From Cognatiluteimonas telluris (GTDB lineage: Bacteria; Pseudomonadota; Gammaproteobacteria; Xanthomonadales; Xanthomonadaceae): a stretch of DNA of 64,000 nucleotides. Position 1 is the stretch's first letter, and the number at the start of each line of letters is the position of its first letter. Positions 8,929 to 17,892 of the stretch are shown here, piece after piece. The DNA lies in assembly GCF_011320095.1 (NCBI RefSeq), contig NZ_JAANOY010000012.1, positions 1 to 64,000 on the forward strand, written 5' to 3'. The position numbers and the translations under genes are program-made. The notes beneath the pieces were generated by a model. It worked only from the letters and a program-made list of their open reading frames with translations, ran no database searches and had not been told where the DNA came from.

Positions 8929-9633
8929 ATGCCGATGCCCAGGGTCCTCATCGCCGAAGACGAGCAGGCCATCGCCGATGCGGTGCTCTACGCGCTGCGC
9001 AGCGAGGGCATGGACGTCGAACACTGCGTGCTGGGCGAGCAGGCCCTGCAACGGGTGCGGGCCGGCGGTATCGATGTGCTGGTGCTCGACGTCGGCCTGC
9101 CCGACCGCAATGGCTTCGAAGTCTGCCGCGCGCTGCGCGCCTTCAGCCAGGTGCCGGTGATCTTTCTCACCGCACGCGATGCCGAGTTCGATCGCGTGCT
9201 TGGGCTCGAGCTGGGCGCCGACGACTACGTGACCAAGCCGTTCTCGCCGCGCGAACTGGCGGCGCGCGTGCGCGCGCGCCTGCGACGTGCCGGCGACGGC
9301 GCGCCGCGCGCCGCCACGGCAAGTGCCGGCGATGGTTGGGTGGCGCGCGGCGATTTCGCCATCGATACCGACGGCCATCGCATCCGTTATCGCAATGCGC
9401 TGCTGGATCTCACCCGCTACGAGCATTCGCTGCTCGCCGCGCTGCTGCAGCGCCCGGGCGCGATCCTGACCCGCGCGCAGCTGCTCGATCGTGGCTGGGA
9501 CCTGGGCAGCGACAGCGGCGATCGCACCGTCGACACCCACGTCAAGACCCTGCGCGCGAAGCTGCGCGCCGCCGGCGCCGATCCCGATCCGATCCGCACC
9601 CACCGCGGCCTCGGCTATTCGCTGGAGACCTGA
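8929..9633 (+). CDS. creB: Response regulator CreB (BlrA-type)
   Basis: The protein has 234 residues and is of the OmpR/PhoB class. The receiver domain (1-120) has the acidic pocket EDE at 10-12, phosphoacceptor Asp54 and the conserved Lys in VTKPFSP. The winged-helix DNA-binding domain (about 140-234) ends with RTHRGLGYSLE. Placement next to a CreC-type kinase and the CreD membrane protein identifies it. CreB binds direct repeats TTCAC-N6-TTCAC, and such a site lies before creD. The system responds to carbon source in Escherichia coli and to penicillin-binding-protein inhibition in Pseudomonas, Aeromonas and Stenotrophomonas. creC begins immediately after the stop. Confidence 0.9.
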   Translation: MPMPRVLIAEDEQAIADAVLYALRSEGMDVEHCVLGEQALQRVRAGGIDVLVLDVGLPDRNGFEVCRALRAFSQVPVIFLTARDAEFDRVLGLELGADDYVTKPFSPRELAARVRARLRRAGDGAPRAATASAGDGWVARGDFAIDTDGHRIRYRNALLDLTRYEHSLLAALLQRPGAILTRAQLLDRGWDLGSDSGDRTVDTHVKTLRAKLRAAGADPDPIRTHRGLGYSLET

Positions 9634-11073
9634 ATGCGCCTGGGGCTGCGATTGTTCTTCGGCGTGTTCCTGATCATCGGGCTGGCGGCGTTCTTCGTGA
9701 TGCGGGTGTTCGTCGCCGAGGTCAAGCCGGGCGTGCGCCAGGCGATGGAAGCCACGCTGGTCGATACCGCGCACGTGCTCGCGGCGCTGGCGTCCGACGA
9801 CCTCGCCAACGGAACGATCGCCGATGGCGCGTTTGCGCAGGCGGTCGCGCAGGCCCGGCGCACGCCGCCGCAGGCGACGATTTCCGCGCTGCGCAAGCAC
9901 CAGTTCGACTACCGGATCTACGTGACCGACGCACGCGGCATCGTCCGCTACGACTCCAGCGGCGAAGCGCTCGGCCGCGACTACTCGCGCTGGAACGATG
10001 TGTACAGGACGTTGCGCGGGCAGTACGGGGCGCGTTCGAGTGCGTCTTCGCCCCAGGCCAGCGCCGACACCGTGATGTACGTCGCCGCGCCCGTGCTGCA
10101 GCACGGGCCACGGGGCGATCGCATCATCGGCGTGCTCACGGTGGCCAAGGCCAACCGCACGATGGCGCCCGTGATCCGCGCCAGCCAGATGGAGATCCTG
10201 CGCAAGGGCGGGCTGCTGCTGGTGTTGTCGGCGTTGATCGGGCTGGCGACCACCGCTTGGCTGGCGGCGGGCATCGCGCGGCTGACGCGCTATGCGCGCG
10301 CGGTCGCGGCCGGTGAAGTGGTGTCGCCGCCGGCGCCGCGCGGCGACGAGATCGGCACTCTTGGGCAGGCGCTGGAAACCATGCGCCGCAAGCTGGAGGG
10401 CAAGGATTACGTCGAACGCTACGTGCAGGCGCTCACCCATGAAATGAAGAGCCCGCTGGCGGCCATCCGCGGCGCCGCCGAACTGCTGCAGGAACCGTTG
10501 CCGGACGCCGAGCGACAGCGCTTTGCCGCCAACATCGTCGAGCAGGGCGAGCGATTGACGACGATGATCGACAAGCTGCTGGCGCTGGCGGCGGTGGAGC
10601 AGCGCGGCTGGTTGCAGCAGCGCGAACGGGTGGCGGTCGACGCCTGGTTGCAGGCCGTTGCGCGCGACCTGCAGCCGGTGCTGGCGGCAGGGGGCGTCAC
10701 GTTCGAGCTCGCGGTGCCTGCGCCAGGGATGGCGGTGGAGGGCGACGGATTCCTGTTGCAGCAGGCGCTGCGCAACCTGCTGGACAACGCGATCGCGTTT
10801 TCCCCGCCAGGTGGGCTGGTGACGTTGGCGGCGCGACGTGACGGCGACGACCTGCGGGTGGAGGTGGCCGACCGCGGCGCGGGTGTCCCCGACTACGCAC
10901 GCGAGAGTGTTTTCGAACGGTTCTATTCGTTGCCGCGTGCCGATGGCCGCCGCAGCTCCGGCCTGGGCCTGCCGTTCGTGCGCGAAGTCGCGCGCCTGCA
11001 TGGAGGGGCGATCGCGCTGCAGCCGCGCGAAGGCGGCGGCTCGCTGGCGGTGCTTCGGCTGCCTGCGGCCTGA
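9634..11073 (+). CDS. creC: Sensor histidine kinase CreC
   Basis: This is a 479-residue inner-membrane kinase. Transmembrane helix 1 is at about 7-25 and helix 2 at about 193-215, with a periplasmic sensory domain of roughly 165 residues between them. A HAMP-like linker is followed by the dimerisation/phosphoacceptor helix with His269 in ALTHEMKSPL, and by the ATPase domain with N box NLLDNAIAF, G1 DRGAGVPD and G2 SSGLGLPFV. The start codon directly follows the creB stop, so the pair is co-translated. It phosphorylates CreB. Confidence 0.92.
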   Translation: MRLGLRLFFGVFLIIGLAAFFVMRVFVAEVKPGVRQAMEATLVDTAHVLAALASDDLANGTIADGAFAQAVAQARRTPPQATISALRKHQFDYRIYVTDARGIVRYDSSGEALGRDYSRWNDVYRTLRGQYGARSSASSPQASADTVMYVAAPVLQHGPRGDRIIGVLTVAKANRTMAPVIRASQMEILRKGGLLLVLSALIGLATTAWLAAGIARLTRYARAVAAGEVVSPPAPRGDEIGTLGQALETMRRKLEGKDYVERYVQALTHEMKSPLAAIRGAAELLQEPLPDAERQRFAANIVEQGERLTTMIDKLLALAAVEQRGWLQQRERVAVDAWLQAVARDLQPVLAAGGVTFELAVPAPGMAVEGDGFLLQQALRNLLDNAIAFSPPGGLVTLAARRDGDDLRVEVADRGAGVPDYARESVFERFYSLPRADGRRSSGLGLPFVREVARLHGGAIALQPREGGGSLAVLRLPAA

Positions 11074-11074
11074 C

Positions 11075-11090
11075 TTCATTCCCGCTTCAC
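11075..11090 (+). promoter_or_regulatory. CreB-binding site (cre-tag) upstream of creD
   Basis: TTCAT-TCCCGC-TTCAC matches the published CreB/BlrA operator TTCAC-N6-TTCAC with one mismatch. It sits between the creC stop and the creD start, 67 bases upstream of creD, where the regulator controls creD in Escherichia coli and its blr counterparts. It suggests that creD has its own CreB-dependent promoter in addition to read-through from creBC. Confidence 0.75.
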
Positions 11091-11157
11091 CCAGGGCACG
11101 CCGCGCGCTCACCGGCGGCGCCGACGCTTGCACCCAATTCCAACAGGAGCGGGCGCC

Positions 11158-12528
11158 ATGCGGATCGGGTTGAAGATGTTGATGGTCGCGGTGCTGACGC
11201 TGGCGATCCTGCTGCCGCTGGCGATAATCCGCGGCACGATCACCGAGCGCCAGGCGTATCGGCGCGAGGCGGTGGCGGACATCGCCCGCAGCTATGCCGG
11301 CGCACAGACCTTTGCCGGGCCGGTGCTGGTCGTGCCCTACAGCGAGCGGGTCGAAGTCGAGGAGCGCGATGCGCAGGGGTTCTCGCGCAAGGCCTGGCGG
11401 CGGCAGGCGAAACAGTGGGTTTTTTTCCCGCGCACCCTCGACGTGCGCGGCCACCTGCAGCCGGGCACCCGCAAGCGCGGGTTGCACGAGGTGCGCGTCT
11501 ATGAACTGCGCGACGCGGTTGCCAGTGCTGACTTCGATGCGCAGCTGCCCGTCGCCGATCCCGCGCGCGAACGCAGCATCGGCGCGGCCTGGATCAGCGT
11601 TTCCTTCGCCGATGTGCGCGGCCTGTTGGGCACGCCGCACCTGTCGATCGACGGCGTCGAACGCCCGATCGCGCAGGGCGCACACGATGGCGCCGGCATC
11701 CATGCGCTGCTCGCGGAACCCGCCGAAGGCGCGCGCCTGCGGCTGCGCACGCGGCTGGAATTCACCCTCGGCGGCACCGAATCGCTGGCCCTGGTGCCGC
11801 TGGGCGACCGCAATACCATGGCCATCGATTCGAGCTGGCCACATCCGCGCTTCGACGGCAGCTTCCTGCCGCGGACCCGGCGCGTGGATGCGAAAGGGTT
11901 CTCGGCACGGTGGGAGGTTTCGGCGCTCGCCACGCGAGCGCAGGCGCAGTTCCTGGCCGGGCAACGGTTGCCTGCGTCCGGCGACCTCGCCACCACGGCG
12001 TCGGCAGGCGGCGACGCCGGGCCGGAAGGCATCGATTCGGTGGGCGTGTCGCTGGTGGAGCCGGTGAACGTCTATTCCCAGGCCGATCGCGCCAGCAAAT
12101 ATGGCGTGCTGTTCGTGCTGCTGACCTTCGTCGGCTTCTTCATGTATGAACTGCTGCGGCAGCTGCCGATCCACCCGATCCAGTACGGCCTGGTCGGCCT
12201 GGCGCTGGCGATCTTCTTCCTGCTGCTGGTGAGCCTGAGCGAGCACATCCAGTTCGGCTGGGCGTATCTGGCGTCGAGCATCGCCTGCATCGGGCTGCTT
12301 GGCTTCTACCTGAGCGCGGTGCTGCGCAGCGCGGCGCGCGGGGCAGGTTTCGCGGCGATGCTCGCACTGCTGTATGGCGCGCTGTATGGGCTGCTGGTCT
12401 CGGAGGACAACGCCCTGGTGCTGGGCGCTGGCCTGCTGTTCGCGATCCTGGCCGCGATCATGGTGGTGACGCGCAAGGTGGACTGGTATGCGGTGGGGGA
12501 GCGCAGGGTCGGGCTGGCGCAGCGCTGA
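11158..12528 (+). CDS. creD: Inner-membrane protein CreD
   Basis: This protein of 456 residues belongs to the CreD family. It has an N-terminal transmembrane helix (about 7-25), a large periplasmic domain of around 290 residues, then five to six closely packed membrane spans from about residue 320 to 445. The family sequence NVYSQADRASKYGVLF before the helices is diagnostic. ATG 11158 is preceded by AGGAG; an ATG at 11128 lacks such a site. CreD is the main output of CreBC and is linked to resistance to beta-lactams, colicin and envelope stress, but its biochemistry is unknown. Confidence 0.93.
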   Translation: MRIGLKMLMVAVLTLAILLPLAIIRGTITERQAYRREAVADIARSYAGAQTFAGPVLVVPYSERVEVEERDAQGFSRKAWRRQAKQWVFFPRTLDVRGHLQPGTRKRGLHEVRVYELRDAVASADFDAQLPVADPARERSIGAAWISVSFADVRGLLGTPHLSIDGVERPIAQGAHDGAGIHALLAEPAEGARLRLRTRLEFTLGGTESLALVPLGDRNTMAIDSSWPHPRFDGSFLPRTRRVDAKGFSARWEVSALATRAQAQFLAGQRLPASGDLATTASAGGDAGPEGIDSVGVSLVEPVNVYSQADRASKYGVLFVLLTFVGFFMYELLRQLPIHPIQYGLVGLALAIFFLLLVSLSEHIQFGWAYLASSIACIGLLGFYLSAVLRSAARGAGFAAMLALLYGALYGLLVSEDNALVLGAGLLFAILAAIMVVTRKVDWYAVGERRVGLAQR

Positions 12529-12659
12529 TCAATGGTTCCCGGGTTGGTTGCAGGGCCTTGACTGGCCTCCGCTCGTCATCGCCGGGAACGCTGGATCCAG
12601 GACCTCTGCTCGGAGGACTGAAATTAGTACCCAAGCGTACCCCGGGGGCGTAACCCCGG

Positions 12660-14204
12660 TTACGACTCGATTTCCGTCACCTGCAAGCGCATCCCCAACC
12701 CGGCCATCTCCTGCATCTCGGTTTCCAGGTCGCTGCGCAGGAGCGGCCTGGCGTCCAGCCAGCGCGCGGGCAACGCGAGTGCAAGGCGATCGCCGTGTGC
12801 GACGAGTTGCAGCGACGGCGGCGCATCGGGCTCGTGCGATCGGTGCAGGACCACGGCGAGCCGCAGCAATGCCGCCGTGCGCCTGGCCGACGCGAGCAGG
12901 CGGTCGGGTAGCGCATCGAACGCCGACCTGGGCACCCGTCGCCGATGCGTGCGCACCAGCGCGGCGAGCATGCGCTGCTCGGTCTGTGAGAATCCGGCGA
13001 TGTCCGAGTGTTCCAGCACGTATGCGCCATGCACCTGGTACTGGCTGTGCGCGATGGCCATGCCCAGCTCGTGCAGGCGCGCGGCCCAGGTCAGCAGCAG
13101 GCGATCGTCCGGTTGCAGTTGCCAGTCCTGCGCAACGCGGTCGAACAGGCGCAGCGCGGTCGCTTCCACCTGCGACGCCTGCCCGGTGTCGATGCCATAG
13201 CGCAGCATCAGCGCCTGCACCGAGGCGTCGCGCGGATCGGCGCCGCTGCCCCTGCCCAGCATGTCGTACAGCACGCCCTCGCGCAGCGCCGCCTTGCTCA
13301 CCACCATGCGGTGCAGCTCCAGCGCGGCGAAGGCGGCTTCGAGCACCAGCACGCCACCGGCGATGATCGGGCGCCGCTCGTCCGACAGGCCAGGCAGGTT
13401 GATGCGATCGATGCGTCCGGCCGACAGCAGGCGTTCGCGCACCTGTGGCAGCGCTTCGGCCGTCACTGCGCCCTTGGTGAGCTTCAGCGTGGCGCAGATT
13501 CCGCCGATCGCCTTGTTGGTGCCCGACGAACCGATGGCCTCGTCCCAGCCCAGGTGGCGATAGACGCCGGCGAACTGCTGGAATTCGGCGGTGACTTCGG
13601 TGAGTGCTTCGGCCCAGCGCCTGCGGGTGAGCTTGCCGTCGGCAAAGAAGCGGCGCGTGCTCGCCACGCAGCCTGCCTGCAGGCTTTCGCGTTCGAGCGG
13701 TTCGAAGCCGCTGCCGATGATGCATTCGGTCGAACCGCCGCCGATGTCGATCACCAGCCGCAACTGCTCCGGACGCGGCGGCTGTGCATGCGCGACACCC
13801 AGGTACACCAGGCGCGCTTCCTCGCGACCGGACACCACTTCGATGGCGTGGCCGAGCGCGGCTTCGGCCGGCATCAGGAAGGCATCGGGCTGGGCCAGCT
13901 GGCGCACGGTGTTGGTGGCGATCGCACGCACGCGTTGGGGCGGGATGTCGCGCAGGCGTTGCCCGAAGCGGGCCAGGCAATCCAGCGCGCGCTGTCGTAC
14001 CTCGGCCGTCAGTCCACGCTTCGCGTCCAGGCCTTCGGCCAGTCGCACCATCTCGCGCAGGCGGTCGACGGTGCGCAGTTGGCCGAGCACGTAGCGCGAG
14101 ACCACCATGTGGAAACTGTTGGAGCCCAGGTCGATCGCCGCCAGCAGGTCTCCGTCCTGCAATGGCAGGGTCGCCGAGCGCGCGAACAGGTGGGTGTCGT
14201 TCAT
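12660..14204 (-). CDS. ppx: Exopolyphosphatase Ppx
   Basis: This 514-residue enzyme removes terminal phosphate from long-chain polyphosphate (or the 5' phosphate of pppGpp, GppA activity). The ASKHA-fold nucleotide-binding motifs are AIDLGSNSFHMVV near the N-terminus and VIDIGGGSTECI near residue 145, and a C-terminal HD-like helical domain follows (with WAARLHELGM). Its ATG overlaps the ppk1 stop as ATGA, so polyphosphate synthesis and breakdown enzymes are translationally coupled. The next 131 bases (12529-12659) before creD hold a GC-rich imperfect palindrome but no clear terminator. Confidence 0.95.
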   Translation of the reverse strand: MNDTHLFARSATLPLQDGDLLAAIDLGSNSFHMVVSRYVLGQLRTVDRLREMVRLAEGLDAKRGLTAEVRQRALDCLARFGQRLRDIPPQRVRAIATNTVRQLAQPDAFLMPAEAALGHAIEVVSGREEARLVYLGVAHAQPPRPEQLRLVIDIGGGSTECIIGSGFEPLERESLQAGCVASTRRFFADGKLTRRRWAEALTEVTAEFQQFAGVYRHLGWDEAIGSSGTNKAIGGICATLKLTKGAVTAEALPQVRERLLSAGRIDRINLPGLSDERRPIIAGGVLVLEAAFAALELHRMVVSKAALREGVLYDMLGRGSGADPRDASVQALMLRYGIDTGQASQVEATALRLFDRVAQDWQLQPDDRLLLTWAARLHELGMAIAHSQYQVHGAYVLEHSDIAGFSQTEQRMLAALVRTHRRRVPRSAFDALPDRLLASARRTAALLRLAVVLHRSHEPDAPPSLQLVAHGDRLALALPARWLDARPLLRSDLETEMQEMAGLGMRLQVTEIES

Positions 14205-16330
14205 GCCGGCTTGCCCGGGGCCAGTTTTGCCAGCAGGCAGGCCTGTGCCGAATGCGGCTGTTCGCCAGGCTGCGGCGACGCGCGCAGGTAGCGGCCATCG
14301 CCCTGCAGCAGCCAGGCGTCGCAGTTGTCGGCCAGGTAGTTGTCCAGTGATTCGGCCTTTACCCGCTCGGCGAGCTCGGGCTCGAGGATCGGGAAACACG
14401 TTTCCACGCGCCGCATCAGGTTGCGTTCGAGCCAGTCGGCGCTGGCGCAGTACAGGTCCGGGTCGCCGTCGTTGCAGAACCAGTACACGCGGCTGTGTTC
14501 GAGGAAGCGGCCGACGATCGAACGCACGCGGATGTTGTCCGACACGCCGGGCACGCCCGGACGCAGGGTGCAGGCGCCACGCACGATCAGGTCGACCTGG
14601 ACGCCGGCCTGCGAGGCGGCGTAGAGCGCGCGCACCACCTGCGGTTCGTTCAATGCATTCATCTTGGCGACGATGCGCGCCGGCCGTCCGTTGCGCGCGT
14701 GCTGCGCCTCGCGTTCGATCCGCGCCAGCACGCCGGTGTGCAGTGTGAATGGCGATTGCAACAGGCGCTTGAGTTCGACCGCGGGCGCCAGGCCGGACAG
14801 CTGCTGGAAGATCTGGTGCACGTCGCTGCCGATGTCCGCATCGGCGGTGATCAGGCCGATGTCGGTGTAGGCGCGCGCGGTACCGGCATGGTAGTTGCCC
14901 GTCCCCAGGTGCACGTAGCGCCGCAGTGCATGGCCTTCGCGACGCACGATCAGCAGCATCTTGGCGTGGGTCTTGTAGCCGACCACGCCATAGACCACCT
15001 GCACGCCGGCCTGCTGCAGGCGGTCGGCGAAGCCCAGGTTGGCTTCCTCGTCGAAGCGCGCGCGCAGCTCGACGACCACGGTCACGTCCTTGCCGTTGCG
15101 CGCCGCCTGCACCAGGTGCTCGACAACCTGCGATTCGCGACCCGTGCGGTACAGCGTCTGCTTGATCGCCAGCACGTTGGGGTCCTCGGACGCCTGGCGC
15201 ACCAGTTCCAGCACCGGGGTGAAGGCGTCGAAGGGATGGTGCAGCAGCAGGTCGTCGTCCTCGATGCGGTCGAAGATGGCGTCGATGCCGCCGGGGTTGC
15301 GGGGCTGGAAGGTCGGGTATTTGAGTTCAGGCCGCTGCACCAGGTCATAGACCTGGATCACCCGGTTGAGGTTGACCGGCCCGTCGATCCGGTACACGGC
15401 GTTTTCCGGGAGTTCGAAATTTTCCAGCAGCGTGCGCACGATCGGCTTGGGGCAGTTGGCCGCGATCTCCAGCCGCATCGCGCGCAGGTAGCCGCGGCCG
15501 ATGAGCTCGTCGCGCAATGCCAGCGCGAGGTTCTCCACTTCCTCCTCGTCGACGATCAGCTCGGAATTGCGCGTCACCCGGAACTGGTAGGCGCCCTTGA
15601 CCTCCATGCCCGGGAACATCTCGTCGACGAAGGCCGACAGCACCGCCGACAGGAACACGAAGTCGTGCGGCCCGCCGGAGACCTTCTGCGGCAGCTGGAT
15701 GATGCGCGGCAGCGAGCGCGGCGCGCGCACGATCGCCAGGTGGCCGGCGCGGCCGAACGCGTCCTTGCCCTTGAGCACGACGACGATATTGAGCGACTTG
15801 TTGAGGATCTTCGGGAACGGATGCGCGGGATCCAGCCCCAGCGGCGACAGCACCGGCATGATCTCGTTGCGGAAATAATTGCGCAGCCAGCGCGACTGGC
15901 GCTGGTTCCAGCGGTCGCGCGCGAGCACGCGCACGCCGGCGTCGCCCAGCGCCGGGCGCAGCACCTCGTTCCAGCAACGGTATTGGGCGTCGACAAGTTG
16001 CGCGGCGCGGTCGTGGATGCGGTTGAGCACGACCGCAGGCGACATGCCGTCGGCCGCGACCGGCAGGCCGAAATCCTGAGCGTGGCGCACGGTGGCGGCG
16101 CGGATCTCGAAGAACTCGTCGAGGTTGGTGCACGAGATGCACAGGTAGCGCAGGCGCTCGAGCAGCGGTACCGCCGGATCCTGCGCCTGCGCCAGCACGC
16201 GGAAGTTGAAGTCCAGCTGCGACAGTTCGCGATTGAAATACAGCGACGGCTCGCGCAGCGGATCGCCTTCCGCTGGCTGGGAGGGCGCGGGTCGGGATGT
16301 CGGTCGCTTGCGCGGCGGGAGGTTGGCCAT
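14201..16330 (-). CDS. ppk1: Polyphosphate kinase 1
   Basis: This 709-residue enzyme transfers the gamma-phosphate of ATP to growing polyphosphate. The N-terminal helical domain begins with YFNRELSQLDFNFRVL, a family hallmark, and the head domain follows. Two phospholipase-D-like catalytic domains carry the phosphohistidine motif YVHLGTGNYH and the downstream second active-site segment. I took ATG 16328-16330 as the start; in-frame ATGs at 16339 and 16390 are possible. The first about 30 residues are basic and Pro-rich and unconserved. It lies downstream of phoB-phoR in the same orientation, which fits phosphate-starvation control, but no Pho box was seen directly before it. Confidence 0.95.
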   Translation of the reverse strand: MANLPPRKRPTSRPAPSQPAEGDPLREPSLYFNRELSQLDFNFRVLAQAQDPAVPLLERLRYLCISCTNLDEFFEIRAATVRHAQDFGLPVAADGMSPAVVLNRIHDRAAQLVDAQYRCWNEVLRPALGDAGVRVLARDRWNQRQSRWLRNYFRNEIMPVLSPLGLDPAHPFPKILNKSLNIVVVLKGKDAFGRAGHLAIVRAPRSLPRIIQLPQKVSGGPHDFVFLSAVLSAFVDEMFPGMEVKGAYQFRVTRNSELIVDEEEVENLALALRDELIGRGYLRAMRLEIAANCPKPIVRTLLENFELPENAVYRIDGPVNLNRVIQVYDLVQRPELKYPTFQPRNPGGIDAIFDRIEDDDLLLHHPFDAFTPVLELVRQASEDPNVLAIKQTLYRTGRESQVVEHLVQAARNGKDVTVVVELRARFDEEANLGFADRLQQAGVQVVYGVVGYKTHAKMLLIVRREGHALRRYVHLGTGNYHAGTARAYTDIGLITADADIGSDVHQIFQQLSGLAPAVELKRLLQSPFTLHTGVLARIEREAQHARNGRPARIVAKMNALNEPQVVRALYAASQAGVQVDLIVRGACTLRPGVPGVSDNIRVRSIVGRFLEHSRVYWFCNDGDPDLYCASADWLERNLMRRVETCFPILEPELAERVKAESLDNYLADNCDAWLLQGDGRYLRASPQPGEQPHSAQACLLAKLAPGKPA

Positions 16331-16448
16331 CGGCGGCATTGTAGGAGCATGCGACGTGCAGACCGGATGCGGTGGGGTCGCGGCAGTCAATCATTAGCAG
16401 ATGTGGCGCACGCCGGTGCGGGATGCGCGCGGTAGGTGGACCGCGCGG

Positions 16449-16534
16449 CCCGGATAAGGCCACAGGCCGCATCCGGGAGCCGATTGATTGCAGCGCCGGG
16501 TGTTGCCTCCCCGGGTGCGCTGCGCTTACCCGGG
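16449..16534. repeat. Two REP-like palindromes between phoR and ppk1
   Basis: The 242-base spacer between phoR and ppk1 holds two inverted repeats: CCCGGAT...ATCCGGG at 16449-16477 with an inner GGCC/GGCC pair, and CCCGGGT...ACCCGGG at 16510-16534 with GCGCTGCGC in the loop. Both arms are short GC palindromes of the kind dispersed in many proteobacterial genomes. They may attenuate read-through or protect the phoBR transcript 3' end. Whether they recur elsewhere in the genome is not visible here. Confidence 0.5.
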
Positions 16535-16572
16535 CTACGACATCACGGCCGGAGGCAGGTGCCGTGTCGGGA

Positions 16573-17889
16573 TCAGTTGGATCCAGGCTCGCGATGCTGC
16601 ACGCGTTCGGGCGGGAAACGGCAGGCGAAGCGACTTCCGCTGCCCGGCTGGCTCTCGATCGCCAGGTCGGCCTGGTGCAACTGCAACACGTGCTTGACGA
16701 TCGCCAGCCCCAGCCCGGTGCCGCCGCTCTCGCGCGAGCGGCTGGTGGAGACGCGATAAAAGCGTTCCGTCAGGCGCGGCAGGTGTTCGGCGGCAATGCC
16801 GCGGCCGCTGTCGCGGACCCAGAGCACCGCGCCGCCGTCGGCACCGGCTTCGAACCCGATCCGGATGCTCCCACCCCCGGGCGTGTAGCGCACCGCATTG
16901 CTGACGAGGTTCGAGAAAGCGCTGTGCAGTTGTTGCTGCGAGCCCAGGAGGTCCAGTGGGGCGGCATCCTCGACGATGATGTCGTGGCGGCCCTGGCTCA
17001 GCGCATGCGCTTCGTTGCGCAGCGCGGCGAGCATCGGCTGCATCGCGACGCTGTCGTCGGCAATGGTGTCCTGCGACTCCAGTCGGGACAGCGTCAGCAG
17101 GTCGTCGACCAGTTGCGTCATGCGTTGCGATTGTCGCTGCATCTCCGCCAACATCGGCGCCCAGGCGGGCAGCTCGGCGGGGTCGAGCATTTCGAGATAA
17201 CCATGGACGACGGTCAGCGGCGTGCGCAGTTCGTGCGAGACGTTGGCGACGAAATCCCGGCGCATGCCCTCCAGCCGCACCAGCTTGCTCACGTCGCGCG
17301 CGACCAGCAGCCACAACTCGTCCGAATACGGCACCAGCCGCAGGCTCAGCCGCAATTGCGGCGACATCGGCGACGCAATGTCGGCGATCGGTTCGGCATG
17401 CCGGCCCGAGGCCAGCCAGTGCGCGATCGACAAGCCCGGCAGGCGCTCCCCCAGTGCCGCATCGATGTCCGCGGGCGCGACCAGGCCGAGCAGACGCGTC
17501 GCAGCCTGGTTGAACCAGACGATGCGCTGGTGGCTGGGCTCGACCACCACCACCGCGTCGGGCAGCGCATCGGCGGCGGCGCGATAGGCCCGCAGTAGCG
17601 CGACCAGCTTGCGGTTACGCACCCGCGCTTCCTGCTGGCCGCGATGCAGCAGGCGCTGCAGGCGCTGCCAGCCGCCACGGCCGTGGCCGACCGGCGCATG
17701 GCTGCGCGCTGACAGCCGCTGCAATACGCGCCACAGCGACCATAGCTGCCAGCCGGCCAGGGCCAGCGCGGCCATCGCGACGAACGCCCATGGCCTGCCG
17801 GCCAGCCAGCCGGCGATGGCCGCGACCACCAGCAGCAGGCCGCTGCCGGCCAGCGACCGCCACCAGGCGGCGTCGTCGGCGTCGCGCAT
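16573..17889 (-). CDS. phoR: Phosphate-regulon sensor kinase PhoR
   Basis: This is a 438-residue inner-membrane histidine kinase. Two adjacent hydrophobic helices near residues 13-30 and 34-53 have almost no periplasmic loop, the PhoR hallmark (signal comes through PstSCAB/PhoU). A PAS domain (about 105-195) is followed by the phosphoacceptor His219 in NVSHELRTPLT, the N box HSAFSNLVSNAVRYTPGG, G1 DSGRGI and G2 GGTGLGLAIV. It starts 3 bases after the phoB stop, so the two are co-transcribed. It phosphorylates PhoB when phosphate is low. Confidence 0.96.
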   Translation of the reverse strand: MRDADDAAWWRSLAGSGLLLVVAAIAGWLAGRPWAFVAMAALALAGWQLWSLWRVLQRLSARSHAPVGHGRGGWQRLQRLLHRGQQEARVRNRKLVALLRAYRAAADALPDAVVVVEPSHQRIVWFNQAATRLLGLVAPADIDAALGERLPGLSIAHWLASGRHAEPIADIASPMSPQLRLSLRLVPYSDELWLLVARDVSKLVRLEGMRRDFVANVSHELRTPLTVVHGYLEMLDPAELPAWAPMLAEMQRQSQRMTQLVDDLLTLSRLESQDTIADDSVAMQPMLAALRNEAHALSQGRHDIIVEDAAPLDLLGSQQQLHSAFSNLVSNAVRYTPGGGSIRIGFEAGADGGAVLWVRDSGRGIAAEHLPRLTERFYRVSTSRSRESGGTGLGLAIVKHVLQLHQADLAIESQPGSGSRFACRFPPERVQHREPGSN

Positions 17890-17892
17890 CCG

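Noticed and set aside
8899-12246. A 1115-codon open frame antisense to creB-creC-creD
   Set aside because: Low-complexity basic translation, no start signal and full overlap with three well-supported genes.
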